Shown here: positions 11,669-19,233 of the stretch, in pieces
Layout of the letters: each line of letters opens with the position of its first letter
How positions within the stretch are numbered: position 1 is the stretch's first letter
IMG/VR virus record: IMGVR_UViG_3300027631_000141
Span: 1-23,523 of that record
Length of the DNA stretch: 23,523 nucleotides
Origin: a virus
Reading direction: 5' to 3' (one strand)
Notes under the pieces: generated by a model
Told to the model about the DNA's origin: nothing
Databases searched by the model: none
The model's input: only the letters and a program-made list of their open reading frames with translations
Position numbers and translations under genes: made by a program

Positions 11669-12316
11669 TTAGTTTTTGATTCCCTCTAAACCAGCTTTTA
11701 GATCTTTATAATAATCTCCTAAAGCGTTTTTTATTATTGGAGGAATTTGCTGACCATATACTACAAGGTAATGAGCATATCTCTTAGCATATTCTTTATC
11801 ACCAGCTATGTCTTTGAGTATTTCTTCACTTGCTGGTTTTTTAGATTTGATAGCTTCTTCATATGCTCTCATTGCTCTTACATATGGTGTAAGCTCTTCT
11901 TTTGGTACTGCTTTATTTGCTAAATCCGAAATAGATTGACTCGGTACTGCTTTATTTGCTAAATCCGAAATAGATTGATTGGGTTCTGCCTTTATATCTC
12001 CTAGTCCACCCATTCCTAATGAAGCAGCAAGTGCCATAGCTTTTAATCTGTTTTCTTCTATTATATTATATGCTTCTTCTAAATTTAAAACATCTTTATT
12101 TTTTCTCATGGATTCCGCAGACATTTCAGTTTCTCCTTCTTCGCTAGAATCTTCGGATTCAGTAGATTCGCTTTCTTTTTCTTCTGATTCTGAAGAACTT
12201 GTATCAGAAGAAAGATCTTCTTCTGTTTCGTTTTCAAAACTGCTCATATCATCTTCTTCTTTTAAAAGGACTTTTAGATATGTATCTTGTAATTTTAATC
12301 TGTCTGTGTTATTCAT
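11669..12316 (-). CDS. Acidic repeat protein with two leader copies, 215 aa
   Basis: The N-terminal leader MNNTDRLKLQDTYLKVLLKE is followed by about 40 Ser/Glu/Asp-rich residues. A second copy of the leader, MRKNKDVLNLEEAYNIIEEN, lies inside the chain at residues 70-89. Then come two 13-residue tandem repeats built on QSISDLANKAVP (about 114-138) and a helical C-terminal domain ending YYKDLKAGLEGIKN. The arrangement suggests two leader-bearing genes fused in frame, or a head protein with two protease sites. The very acidic linker recalls scaffold or DNA-mimic segments. No family is recognised. Confidence 0.75.
   Translation of the reverse strand: MNNTDRLKLQDTYLKVLLKEEDDMSSFENETEEDLSSDTSSSESEEKESESTESEDSSEEGETEMSAESMRKNKDVLNLEEAYNIIEENRLKAMALAASLGMGGLGDIKAEPNQSISDLANKAVPSQSISDLANKAVPKEELTPYVRAMRAYEEAIKSKKPASEEILKDIAGDKEYAKRYAHYLVVYGQQIPPIIKNALGDYYKDLKAGLEGIKN
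11904..11978. repeat. In-frame 39-bp tandem repeat
   Basis: Two copies of a 39-bp unit start at 11904 and 11943, with 36 bases identical. They lie in frame inside the acidic leader-bearing gene and encode the QSISDLANKAVP repeats. The near identity at DNA level implies a recent duplication. Confidence 0.9.
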
Positions 12317-12320
12317 AATT

Positions 12321-13442
12321 TTAAATTTCTGTTGGATCTTTTCCTATTATAAGACCAGGGGTGTTTCCACCTTTGTATAACTGCGGATATTGGTCTTGTG
12401 GCCAACGTTTTCTAAATTCTTTTTCCGCATTCTTACTGTCAACTGCTAACTCAATTTCTTTTAATGTTGAACCACGAATCTGCTCTGGTCTATATTTATC
12501 AAACGGGTTTGGTGCGGGAGCATAATGTGTTTGTCCTTTATATATTTTTTTGGAGGATCCTTCAGAAGCTTGTGAGTTATCTATTTCGACATAACGAGGA
12601 GTTCTGCTATTTTTTTCAAAAAACATTTCATCAACAGTTCCGTCCTTTGAAACATAAATATTATTTCTTAATGGTATTAAAATGGGTGTTCCTAATTTTG
12701 CTTTATTCGCTTTTACATATGCATTCCACGGTCTTGCTTTCATACTAGGAATTCCTCTTTCTTCTCCTGTTTCATTTGGATAAAAACCACTACCTGGATT
12801 GAAATATCCTATATGAGCACCATCTTCTGTTGAATAAACGTCATGTCGTTTCGCCCAATAGAAAATATCATGTCTTTTAACTCCGTCCTTTCCCTCTTCT
12901 CTGCGACTTCTTGTTACTGCGTCCATGTCTGGTAAAGCATCAATCAACTCTCTAAATAAAAAATAATGAGCAGCAGATCTTCCTGGTATTGCAACTTTTC
13001 GTCTTAATTTTGGATCCCATTCTTTTAGATAATCATCTATTTTAAGTCCATCAGCAGAGTTTGGATCGTCATTTTTAATTATAAGAGCAGGATCATTATC
13101 CGAAGTTGTTGTTAATTTTAAAAGAAGTCTTAATACATCTTCGTATGTTGACTCTTCACCTTTTACCCAAAAGTGTTCTCTTTCTTTATCGAAATTGTTT
13201 ATGATATTTAACGTATCTATAGCAGCTGCAATATTATTAGGATCTTTTTCCAATTCTTCTATATTTTTATTTATTTTTAATGCTGATTTTGCGTTTCTTT
13301 CTGTAACATCTTCTTTGTATGATGGGTTATTTGTAGATTTTTCTACAGAAGGAATTTTAGAAAATCTTGGCATTATTTCTCTATATGTTTCATGTATTGT
13401 CATATATGCATTTTCTAACAGAATAGTATCTTTATTTCTCAT
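12321..13442 (-). CDS. Leader-bearing protein, 373 aa, unknown function
   Basis: This is the largest leader-bearing gene. MRNKDTILLENAYMTIHETY is the leader, with LLE as candidate cleavage site. The body has a helical N-terminal part, a central segment with GRSAAHYFLFRELIDALPDM (about 154-173) and RHDIFYWAKRHDVYSTEDG, and a C-terminal beta-rich part containing IPLRNNIYVSKDGTVDEMFF. It has no membrane span or known catalytic motif. The repeated R-H-D elements might bind metal. The late-type box GTAAATA is 11 bp upstream. It heads the minus-strand unit 13442 to 10841, which probably encodes packaged virion proteins. Confidence 0.75.
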   Translation of the reverse strand: MRNKDTILLENAYMTIHETYREIMPRFSKIPSVEKSTNNPSYKEDVTERNAKSALKINKNIEELEKDPNNIAAAIDTLNIINNFDKEREHFWVKGEESTYEDVLRLLLKLTTTSDNDPALIIKNDDPNSADGLKIDDYLKEWDPKLRRKVAIPGRSAAHYFLFRELIDALPDMDAVTRSRREEGKDGVKRHDIFYWAKRHDVYSTEDGAHIGYFNPGSGFYPNETGEERGIPSMKARPWNAYVKANKAKLGTPILIPLRNNIYVSKDGTVDEMFFEKNSRTPRYVEIDNSQASEGSSKKIYKGQTHYAPAPNPFDKYRPEQIRGSTLKEIELAVDSKNAEKEFRKRWPQDQYPQLYKGGNTPGLIIGKDPTEI

Positions 13443-13453
13443 ATTGTTTTATA

Positions 13454-13460
13454 TATTTAC
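13454..13460 (-). promoter_or_regulatory. Late-type box, minus strand
   Basis: GTAAATA on the minus strand, 11 bp before the ATG at 13442. The spacing is longer than at most plus-strand genes. Confidence 0.4.
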
Positions 13461-13524
13461 ACAATATTTATTTAAAATATATATTTTTATTCAAAAATGT
13501 AAACTACTTAGGTAAATTATAAAC

Positions 13525-13758
13525 ATGACGATTAGAGAACTAATACAAACTGTTGATGAAGTACGTGATGTGCTTGTTGAAAAATTCATCGACACTTTTG
13601 ATAGAAAACCAAAAAAAGGAGAGCTTTTAGAATATGTTAAAAAAATATATAAAGAACAGTCAGAGAGTGACATATTAGAACAGTTTTTTCTAGAAGACTT
13701 TGAATTTCCAGAAGATTTTGGAAAACTTTTATTGGTATTTTCTGCTACTATCGAGTAG
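13525..13758 (+). CDS. Small acidic helical protein, 77 aa
   Basis: The sequence alternates helices: MTIRELIQTVDEVRDVLVEK, then DTFDRKPKKGELLEYVKKIY and a C-terminal acidic stretch (FFLEDFEFPEDFGKLLL). No family is recognised. GTAAATTATAAAC directly before the ATG resembles a late-type box. Its 3' end overlaps the convergent nucleotidyltransferase gene by 11 bases. Confidence 0.65.
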   Translation: MTIRELIQTVDEVRDVLVEKFIDTFDRKPKKGELLEYVKKIYKEQSESDILEQFFLEDFEFPEDFGKLLLVFSATIE

Positions 13759-14458
13759 TTTTTTTATTATAAATAAAAGAAGAAAATGATTCTAGTGAAA
13801 GTTTAGCATCTCTTATCTTTGCTTTGTAATCGTAAAGTTTTTTAATATATCCAGTGTGTCTGAGTCTTTTAAATGTTAAGTTTCCAATAGAAAATTCTCC
13901 ATTAGATTCAAGTCCGGTTTTTCTTAAATTCTTTATCTCATCTCTTATTTTTTTTAAATACTCCATAGAAGCATTGTTTTCTATGGCATTGTCTATTATT
14001 CTTTGAAGTTTTTTAGTTTTTTCTATAACTTCTTCATCATTTAGAGTTATGTCAGAATGTACTGGTTTAGAAACCCATTCGTCTTTTTGTAGATCAAATA
14101 TGGCTTTTCCTTTTAATAATTCTTCTTTGTATTTAATGTTTACTTCTACTCTATATCCCTTTATGTATATTTCATGTTCTTTGTTATATACTTTAGATTT
14201 TGTGTCAAAGTAATCTTGAATAGTTTTATCTCCACATAATTTTTGCGAAGGAAGTGCAATTATATGAAGGTCTAAATCACTATCAGAAGTCCAGTTATAA
14301 GAACATATAGATCCGGTTAGGTATATATTCTTAATATCTATGGGAAGTTCTATTCCACTCAAAAAATCGTTGGCAATTAAAAGCAACTTTTTTTGTATTG
14401 GTTGATATAATCTATTTTTAATGTCCCATAAAAGAGGATTTAATTTTTCGATTCCCAT
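13748..14458 (-). CDS. Nucleotidyltransferase (DNA polymerase beta superfamily)
   Basis: In this protein of 236 residues, residues 46-66 contain YLTGSICSYNWTSDSDLDLH, the G-S-x(10)-D-x-D signature of the polymerase beta superfamily: Gly49-Ser50, with Asp61 and Asp63 as metal ligands. GYRVEVNIK supplies the third acid as a Glu. The C-terminal half is helical (LQRIIDNAIENNASMEYLKK). Related proteins occur in many T4-type phages. They transfer a nucleotide to an unknown acceptor, perhaps a protein, RNA 3' end or small molecule. The start sits after a minus-strand GTAAATA box. Confidence 0.8.
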   Translation of the reverse strand: MGIEKLNPLLWDIKNRLYQPIQKKLLLIANDFLSGIELPIDIKNIYLTGSICSYNWTSDSDLDLHIIALPSQKLCGDKTIQDYFDTKSKVYNKEHEIYIKGYRVEVNIKYKEELLKGKAIFDLQKDEWVSKPVHSDITLNDEEVIEKTKKLQRIIDNAIENNASMEYLKKIRDEIKNLRKTGLESNGEFSIGNLTFKRLRHTGYIKKLYDYKAKIRDAKLSLESFSSFIYNKKTTR

Positions 14459-14472
14459 GTTCTTTTGCTTTA

Positions 14473-14479
14473 TATTTAC
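14473..14479 (-). promoter_or_regulatory. Late-type box, minus strand
   Basis: GTAAATA on the minus strand, 14 bp before the ATG at 14458, in the intergenic region shared with the divergent 14543 gene. Confidence 0.4.
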
Positions 14480-14526
14480 ACCTATTATTATTTTTATATT
14501 ATAAAAAACACTAAGTTGAGTGTAAA

Positions 14527-14534
14527 TATAAATA
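14527..14534 (+). promoter_or_regulatory. T4-type late promoter box
   Basis: An exact TATAAATA, 8 bp before the ATG at 14543. It lies inside a longer open frame starting at 14465 and so decides the start. Confidence 0.7.
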
Positions 14535-14542
14535 CCGATGCC

Positions 14543-14755
14543 ATGATACTTCAGATAAAATATATTTTTGCTGTTTTTATTATGTTTTTTAGTTCTAGTG
14601 TTTTCTTATATAATATTACTGGAAAAACAGAATGCTTTTGGTTTATATTAGCATTGTTAATATTAGGTAGTATATTAGGCATATTTACATATGCCTTTTT
14701 GTTTTATATAGCAGATAGTTTGTTTATAAAATATAAAAATATAAACAAACATTGA
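14543..14755 (+). CDS. Two-span membrane protein, 70 aa
   Basis: MILQIKYIFAVFIMFFSSSV with the following FLYNI forms a first hydrophobic span, and FWFILALLILGSILGIFTYA a second, separated by a short polar loop (TGKTEC) and ending in a basic tail (KYKNINKH). The topology is a small inner-membrane hairpin. Holins and antiholins have this shape, but the lysis cassette is about 4.7 kb away, so the role stays open. The longer frame from 14465 adds an unlikely Tyr-rich extension upstream of the late promoter. Confidence 0.65.
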   Translation: MILQIKYIFAVFIMFFSSSVFLYNITGKTECFWFILALLILGSILGIFTYAFLFYIADSLFIKYKNINKH

Positions 14756-14771
14756 ATTAATATAATCTTGT

Positions 14772-14779
14772 AATAAATA
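14772..14779 (+). promoter_or_regulatory. Late-type box
   Basis: AATAAATA, 8 bp before the ATG at 14788. Confidence 0.55.
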
Positions 14780-14787
14780 ACTGTGAT

Positions 14788-14979
14788 ATGGAAGATAATA
14801 CTTTAAAAGAAGAATTTTTATACTTGGTTACAAGCAAAGATAAAGATGAAGTTGGTAATTCACATGTTGAAATTGCTCAGTACAGAAAAGGTGCTTTTTG
14901 GTTTTTTGGTTGGGAACATCCTGAATTAGTAGAAAAGTTTGAATCGTATAAAGAATTAATAATTGCTATTAAAGAGTAA
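14788..14979 (+). CDS. Small acidic protein, 63 aa
   Basis: It begins MEDNTLKEEFLYLVTSKDKD and contains AQYRKGAFWFFGWEHPELVE, an aromatic-rich turn near the middle, followed by a short helix. It is soluble, probably a single small alpha/beta domain. No family is recognised. It has its own late-type box and is followed by another box for the next gene, so it is probably transcribed as a single gene. Confidence 0.65.
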   Translation: MEDNTLKEEFLYLVTSKDKDEVGNSHVEIAQYRKGAFWFFGWEHPELVEKFESYKELIIAIKE

Positions 14980-14987
14980 TAGTTTTG

Positions 14988-14994
14988 GTAAGTA
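14988..14994 (+). promoter_or_regulatory. Late-type box (long spacing)
   Basis: GTAAGTA, 17 bp before the ATG at 15012. This is one of the two plus-strand late-type genes with a longer spacing; the other is at 21248. Confidence 0.4.
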
Positions 14995-15011
14995 CTTATA
15001 TATTTTAGTAT

Positions 15012-15641
15012 ATGAGTAACTACACCTTCAATAATATTGTTTCAACTTCTCCTACAAATTGTAATGTAGGATATAATAATTCTTGGTTAAAAGTGGAAAA
15101 TAATGCAGGAAGAGAAATATTTTCTCAAGCATCGTATATAACCAATTTAAGTGATATTAATATCAGCTTATCCGCATCAAATCTTTCTATTGGAAATGTT
15201 CATATAGCAGATCATACTACAGGATTAAATGCCGACGTTGTTAATGTTGGAATTGGTTCTGGTGCATTGAGAGTAATAACACAAGATTTAGAATCTACTC
15301 AAGATGACGTAACAATAGGAGATCGAAATGGCAATTTTGCTGACATATATCCTTCATTAAGTGCTTTGAAGGTTTATGTGACTAATCCAATTGTGAATGT
15401 TCCATATTCTTATACATTATGTGAAACAAAAACAACAGGAAATCCCTCATTTACTCCTAAACAAATTTTAATACACAATTCAGCTAATTCTGATGTAAAC
15501 GTTGATTTGACATTAACTAGTGGATTAAGTTGTTCGATTCCAATTGGAAAATCTTCTACAGGAAATCACATTGTTTCAGTGAATCTTGCAGTTTCACAAG
15601 TCAATAACTATAATGGATGTAGTATTAACTTTTTTGCATAA
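15012..15641 (+). CDS. Beta-rich probable virion protein, 209 aa
   Basis: The sequence is Ser/Thr/Asn/Val-rich with regular hydrophobic alternation and few charges (ASNLSIGNVHIADHTTGLNA, GIGSGALRVITQDL, NVDLTLTSGLSCSIPIG), typical of phage tail, decoration or fibre domains. There is no signal peptide or membrane span. Two Cys in the C-terminal third could be buried. It is followed 3 bases later by the coiled-coil membrane protein gene, and the two are likely cotranscribed. Assignment to the virion rests on composition and late-type promoter only. Confidence 0.65.
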   Translation: MSNYTFNNIVSTSPTNCNVGYNNSWLKVENNAGREIFSQASYITNLSDINISLSASNLSIGNVHIADHTTGLNADVVNVGIGSGALRVITQDLESTQDDVTIGDRNGNFADIYPSLSALKVYVTNPIVNVPYSYTLCETKTTGNPSFTPKQILIHNSANSDVNVDLTLTSGLSCSIPIGKSSTGNHIVSVNLAVSQVNNYNGCSINFFA

Positions 15642-15644
15642 TTT

Positions 15645-16478
15645 ATGTTTGCTTTAATTGTTGGTTTTGCTGCTTTGATAGTAGCAAGTTGTGCTGCATT
15701 TTTTTCTGTACAAGGACTTGCTACTCTTTATGCTGGTCAATTTATTTCTGTGTGTATAATGACTAGTGGTTTAGAATTTGGTAAATTGATAGCTGCTAGT
15801 TACCTTCATAGGTATTGGGATAAAACAGCATTTTTATTAAAAACATATTTGATATTGGCCGTTATTACACTAATGGGAATTACTTCTTTAGGTATATTTG
15901 GATTTTTAACATCTGCATATCAACAAAGTCATGTTAAAGTAGAAATCGTAGATACAAAAAAAGCAGCACTTGATTCTACAAAACAAACACTATCCGATGA
16001 TATATCAAATTTAAATAAAAGAATAGAAGTTCTAAATAAAGCAAGAGAACAACAAGAAAAAAGAGTTCTAGACTCTGGTAATTACAAAGCACCAAGAGAA
16101 CAAGCATACGCAGCAATAGAAAAAACAAATATAGAAGTTAAAGAACTCCAAGAAAAAATAGACGAAAAAACTAATAATATATCATCTTTGCAAACAGAAT
16201 TATTGTCTTTAAAGGTTGAGGAAACAAAATCTACTGACATAGGTACTTTAAAATTCGTGTCTATTCTCTTTAATAAAGACATATCAACCATTGTGAAGTG
16301 GTTTACTATTATAATAGTTTTAGTCTTTGATCCATTGGCTATATCTTTGGTACTTGCGTATAATAATATCGTTTCTAATAAAGAAGTTACCGTTTTTGAA
16401 AAAAAAGAAAATATTTTAAACTTTTTTAAAAAAAAAGTCTTTAAAAAACAAGCGGTAAATGCTAATTATAGATTGTGA
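15645..16478 (+). CDS. Multi-span membrane protein with coiled coil, 277 aa
   Basis: Three hydrophobic spans lie near the N-terminus (MFALIVGFAALIVASCAAFF, then GLATLYAGQFISVCIMTSGL and YLILAVITLMGITSLGIFGF). A long charged coiled coil follows at about 100-198 (DDISNLNKRIEVLNKAREQQ and onward), then another span (WFTIIIVLVFDPLAISLVLA, about 225-244) and a Lys-rich tail. The block LEFGKLIAASYLHRYW (about 44-59) is one I recall from a conserved family of large, mostly marine T4-type phages with no known function. The coiled coil would project into the periplasm or form a ring. Confidence 0.75.
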   Translation: MFALIVGFAALIVASCAAFFSVQGLATLYAGQFISVCIMTSGLEFGKLIAASYLHRYWDKTAFLLKTYLILAVITLMGITSLGIFGFLTSAYQQSHVKVEIVDTKKAALDSTKQTLSDDISNLNKRIEVLNKAREQQEKRVLDSGNYKAPREQAYAAIEKTNIEVKELQEKIDEKTNNISSLQTELLSLKVEETKSTDIGTLKFVSILFNKDISTIVKWFTIIIVLVFDPLAISLVLAYNNIVSNKEVTVFEKKENILNFFKKKVFKKQAVNANYRL

Positions 16479-16493
16479 TTCTTCATCTATAAT

Positions 16494-16688
16494 ATGCGAT
16501 ACAAAACTACTATTAGAAATTATGTTAATAATAATAATAGAAATTATAGAGATTTTTTTGAAGAATACGAAGTCGATGCTTACGACGAAAATCTTTTAAA
16601 AAAAGAAAAGTCTTCTTTTTTTAAATTTTTAATTCGTTTAAAAATTCTAAATAGAAGAGCAAAAAGATTCGTTAAGAGTTTTTTTTAA
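16494..16688 (+). CDS. Small basic protein, 64 aa
   Basis: An Asn/Tyr-rich N-terminus (MRYKTTIRNYVNNNNRNYRD) is followed by an acidic patch (FFEEYEVDAYDENL) and a basic C-terminal helix (FLIRLKILNRRAKRFVKSFF) that looks amphipathic and could bind membrane or nucleic acid. TATAAT directly before the ATG may be part of a promoter. No family is recognised. The low-complexity composition lowers confidence slightly. Confidence 0.6.
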   Translation: MRYKTTIRNYVNNNNRNYRDFFEEYEVDAYDENLLKKEKSSFFKFLIRLKILNRRAKRFVKSFF

Positions 16689-16697
16689 AATTATGTG

Positions 16698-16726
16698 TTG
16701 ACATATGAATATGTTTGGAGTAATAT
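16698..16726 (+). promoter_or_regulatory. Consensus sigma-70 promoter
   Basis: TTGACA (16698-16703), 17-bp spacer, TAATAT (16721-16726): a perfect -35 and a near-perfect -10 at ideal spacing. It lies 16 bp before the ATG at 16743 and inside the longer frame from the GTG at 16695, arguing for 16743 as the start. Confidence 0.75.
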
Positions 16727-16742
16727 CGCCAAACATCAATTT

Positions 16743-17846
16743 ATGACAACACCAATTGAACAAGCAAAACAACAGCTAATAGACTCTGCTATTTCTTTAA
16801 GAAATAAAGGAAAAACAAATACAGAAATTTCTAAGATTTTGAATGTTCCTCGATCTACTTTGTTTCACTGGATTGGTGGAAGTATGAAAAAAATAATCAT
16901 GGAAGAAACTATTGTTTCGGATGAAAATGATTTATTTGATGTTAATTCAATAAAAGGATTTTGTGGAAATTCAAACAAAGATGATGAGATTTTAAGATTC
17001 ATTGAAAACATCAAACCAATTAAATATGCTGCTCCCACTAGAAGTAAAGTTAAGCAAAAGGCAAATGAAATTGCAGTAGTTATTGGTGATCTACATTTCG
17101 GAATGGAGCACCAACAAACTATTGATATTTTTTATCAAGTAGTATCTGAACTTAAACCCGAAAAGGTAATTCTCAATGGAGATACTCTTGATATGTTTGC
17201 TATTAGCAAGTATCCAAAGGATTCTAGGCATAGTCAAACACTGCAAGATGAACAAGAAAGATATCACAAGTTTTTAAAAATTTTACACGACATTACCGTT
17301 GATTGGGATTGTGAAATCCTAGAAACAAATGCTAATCATTCGGGAAATAGTCAAGAAGGACGTTATTGGAGATATATCAGCAGTGGAATAGGAACGCTTG
17401 CTTCTTTACCACAAGTTCAAAAAGCATTGAGTTATGAAAATATTTTCTTTCCTCAAGATGATTGGTGTAGAATCAAATTGGTAGAAAACGTTATCCTTCC
17501 TACTAATCTTATTGTTCAACATGGAACTGTAGTTAGAAAACATGGTGGTATGTCTGCTAGAGGAGAATTTGAAAAGATTTTAGCATCTACACTAACAAAT
17601 CATACACATCGTTTTGGGTGTTCATCACAGAGATTTCCTGGAATTGGAAATCGTTTAGAACAAACATTTGTAAATTATGAAAATGCATGTGCATGTAGAT
17701 TTGATGTTGATTATGTTAAAAACGCGAATTGGCAAAACGGATTTGCTATAGTTAATTATACAAATGATAATATTGGTATCGAACAAGTTGTTGTTCATGG
17801 CGATAAAGCAACTGTTTGTTCTTTAAATAAGACATTATTTGCGTAA
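16743..17846 (+). CDS. Metallophosphoesterase with N-terminal helix-turn-helix
   Basis: The 367-residue protein starts with a helix-turn-helix segment (about 24-45: KTNTEISKILNVPRSTLFHW) like those of resolvase or transposase type. It continues with the calcineurin-like phosphoesterase motifs: VVIGDLHFG (Asp116, His118), LNGDTLD (Asp147), ETNANHSG (Asn198-His199 in place of GNHD), VQHG (His260) and NHTHR (286-290, in place of GHTH). It should hydrolyse phosphoesters with two metal ions, on DNA, RNA or nucleotides. The HTH suggests a DNA-directed nuclease or repair role. Host sigma-70 promoter use implies expression from early on, unlike its late neighbours. Confidence 0.85.
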   Translation: MTTPIEQAKQQLIDSAISLRNKGKTNTEISKILNVPRSTLFHWIGGSMKKIIMEETIVSDENDLFDVNSIKGFCGNSNKDDEILRFIENIKPIKYAAPTRSKVKQKANEIAVVIGDLHFGMEHQQTIDIFYQVVSELKPEKVILNGDTLDMFAISKYPKDSRHSQTLQDEQERYHKFLKILHDITVDWDCEILETNANHSGNSQEGRYWRYISSGIGTLASLPQVQKALSYENIFFPQDDWCRIKLVENVILPTNLIVQHGTVVRKHGGMSARGEFEKILASTLTNHTHRFGCSSQRFPGIGNRLEQTFVNYENACACRFDVDYVKNANWQNGFAIVNYTNDNIGIEQVVVHGDKATVCSLNKTLFA

Positions 17847-17849
17847 GTA
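17843..17849 (+). promoter_or_regulatory. Late-type box
   Basis: GTAAGTA followed by TATAAAAT lies 8 bp before the ATG at 17858 and overlaps the stop codon of the phosphoesterase gene. Confidence 0.5.
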
Positions 17850-17857
17850 TATAAAAT

Positions 17858-18013
17858 ATGAATGATAACGAATTAAAACTACTAACAAGTATAGACAATA
17901 CTCTTATAAAGATTTCTAAAAAAATTGGAGCAGAACTTATTGAAGATCCTAAAGTAGAAGAAGAATCTTCAACTGAAAAAACAACAGAATTGTTGTTAGA
18001 GGAAACTTTATAA
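17858..18013 (+). CDS. Small acidic protein, 51 aa
   Basis: A short frame with its own late-type box encodes MNDNELKLLTSIDNTLIKIS, then KKIGAELIEDPKVEEESSTE and a tail ending LLLEETL. It is helical and acidic, with no signal peptide. The N-terminal ELKLLTSIDNTL resembles coiled-coil starts of small phage structural proteins. No family is recognised. It ends 20 bases before the tmRNA. Confidence 0.6.
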   Translation: MNDNELKLLTSIDNTLIKISKKIGAELIEDPKVEEESSTEKTTELLLEETL

Positions 18014-18033
18014 TATAGATCTTTGAAATTTAT

Positions 18034-18474
18034 GGGGGTGTACTGGTTTTCGATTTATAGTTGAAAACTAAGAGTGCATGTAGAGGATAATAGTTGGCCT
18101 CTTTAAACATCTATTAAAAAAACTAAATGCAGAGGATAACACTTCTGATCTTTTAGCTGAAGCTGAATACATCTTCAACAATGCTGACGAGTTTCTCGCT
18201 GGCGTTGAAGACTACGCACTCGCAGCCTAAGAGCCTAATGCTAGATCCTCTAAAAGCATTTTGAAACGCAGAGGTTTTGATGAACTGTTAGAGATCATAG
18301 AAAAAATAATACAGAGGTAGTATGTGACCTTTCACACATACAGGCAGACTTAAAAAGAAAAGGGTTAATGAGCCAATACAGCCTGTAGTCAACAAATGTA
18401 AAATTCATTAAAGCATGTAGTATCTTTTAGTGGATATTATAGAAACAGGGGTTCGAATCCCCTCACCTCCACCA
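18034..18474 (+). ncRNA. ssrA: tmRNA (transfer-messenger RNA)
   Basis: The 5' end GGGGGTGTACTGGTTTTCGA is the conserved tmRNA start and pairs (GGGGGTG with CACCTCC) with the 3' end ACAGGGGTTCGAATCCCCTC...ACCTCCACCA, which includes the T-arm and an encoded CCA. The tag frame ends at TAA 18228-18230 and encodes ...AGVEDYALAA. The resume codon could be GCA at 18129 (33-residue tag) or GCT at 18156 (24-residue tag), both in the same frame. tmRNA rescues ribosomes stalled on broken mRNAs and marks the product for proteolysis. It needs SmpB, not encoded in this window and perhaps supplied by the host. The molecule is single-piece, about 441 nt, with no permutation. Confidence 0.95.
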
Positions 18475-18496
18475 TTTTCGTTTGCGGAGTCGAACC

Positions 18497-18537
18497 AAAC
18501 CCCTTTGGGCTACCAACCCAAGGGGGTTTATTTTTTA
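18497..18537 (+). terminator. Intrinsic terminator after the tmRNA
   Basis: AAACCCCTTTGGG (18497-18509) pairs with CCCAAGGGGGTTT (18517-18529), followed by a T-rich tract. It should define the tmRNA precursor end. Confidence 0.85.
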
Positions 18538-18546
18538 CTAAAACTT

Positions 18547-18553
18547 GTAAGTA
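18547..18553 (+). promoter_or_regulatory. Late-type box
   Basis: GTAAGTA lies 7 bp before the GTG start at 18561. The spacing supports the GTG start. Confidence 0.5.
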
Positions 18554-18560
18554 TAGTTCT

Positions 18561-19184
18561 GTGAACAATTATATAAATCAATTAAAAAGGGATGAAAGCT
18601 CAATTAAAAGCAATTCTAATTATATTAAACCTTACGATAAAAGTTATTCGAATAGAATTTTAGAAGAACAAAAAATTCTTCAATATAGAAGAATGCGAGA
18701 GGAAGAAATATCGAATGCAATCGGCGGTGATGGTGGTGATGTTATAATCCCAAAAATAGCCGAATATGTATTTGTTGATCCGTTACCGAGTCTGCCTAAC
18801 GATGATGCATGGATTAGAATGAATGGTTGGTGTTTAGGTGGTAACGGGGTCGGTGGTAACTCAGAGAGGGTTCTAAGATCAAATCATCCAGACTTTCTTG
18901 GAGAAGTAACGGTAAACGGAAGATTGGCTTATTATACGGAAATAGGCGGTGAAAAGTGTATATACAACGATACTCTTAATAGATGGGAATTGTTGGCAAT
19001 GTGGTATGGTAATGGGCATCCAGATAATCCACTACTAGGTATCGGGACAGGATCAAATATACCATATCCTTTTTATGCAACATGGACAACATATATAGCT
19101 TCAGATGGATCAAGCATAAAATCAATAGGGAAAGTTGCAGTAGGAACAACTAAAGCACCCGATCCTGGGCCAGCTTGTTCTTAA
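18561..19184 (+). CDS. Probable virion-associated protein, 207 aa
   Basis: The start is GTG. The N-terminal 50 residues are charged and helical (SNRILEEQKILQYRRMREEE, around 30-49), followed by a glycine-rich hinge (NAIGGDGGDV) and a beta-rich C-terminal domain with VNGRLAYYTEIGGEKCIYND, then LNRWELLAMWYG and ATWTTYIASDGS. A small beta sandwich after a helical stalk is common in phage fibre or adhesion proteins, where an N-G...Y...G...Y-x-x-x-x-x-x-W block recurs. Base composition is richer in GC than the flanks, which may point to separate acquisition. No enzyme motif is seen. Confidence 0.65.
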   Translation: MNNYINQLKRDESSIKSNSNYIKPYDKSYSNRILEEQKILQYRRMREEEISNAIGGDGGDVIIPKIAEYVFVDPLPSLPNDDAWIRMNGWCLGGNGVGGNSERVLRSNHPDFLGEVTVNGRLAYYTEIGGEKCIYNDTLNRWELLAMWYGNGHPDNPLLGIGTGSNIPYPFYATWTTYIASDGSSIKSIGKVAVGTTKAPDPGPACS

Positions 19185-19219
19185 TAATTATATTAAATGT
19201 AATTAGTTATTTAACAAAG

Positions 19220-19227
19220 GATAAATA
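19220..19227 (+). promoter_or_regulatory. T4-type late promoter box
   Basis: GATAAATA, 6 bp before the ATG at 19234, probably driving the whole coupled lysis unit. Confidence 0.65.
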
Positions 19228-19233
19228 TATAAT

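Noticed and set aside
11979-12380. Plus-strand frame of 133 codons rich in Ser
   Set aside because: It is the antisense of the acidic leader-bearing gene, whose GAA/TCT-rich codons leave the opposite strand open.
12464-13515. Plus-strand frames of 94 and 106 codons
   Set aside because: They lie opposite the 373-aa leader-bearing gene, which has a late-type box and a recognisable start.
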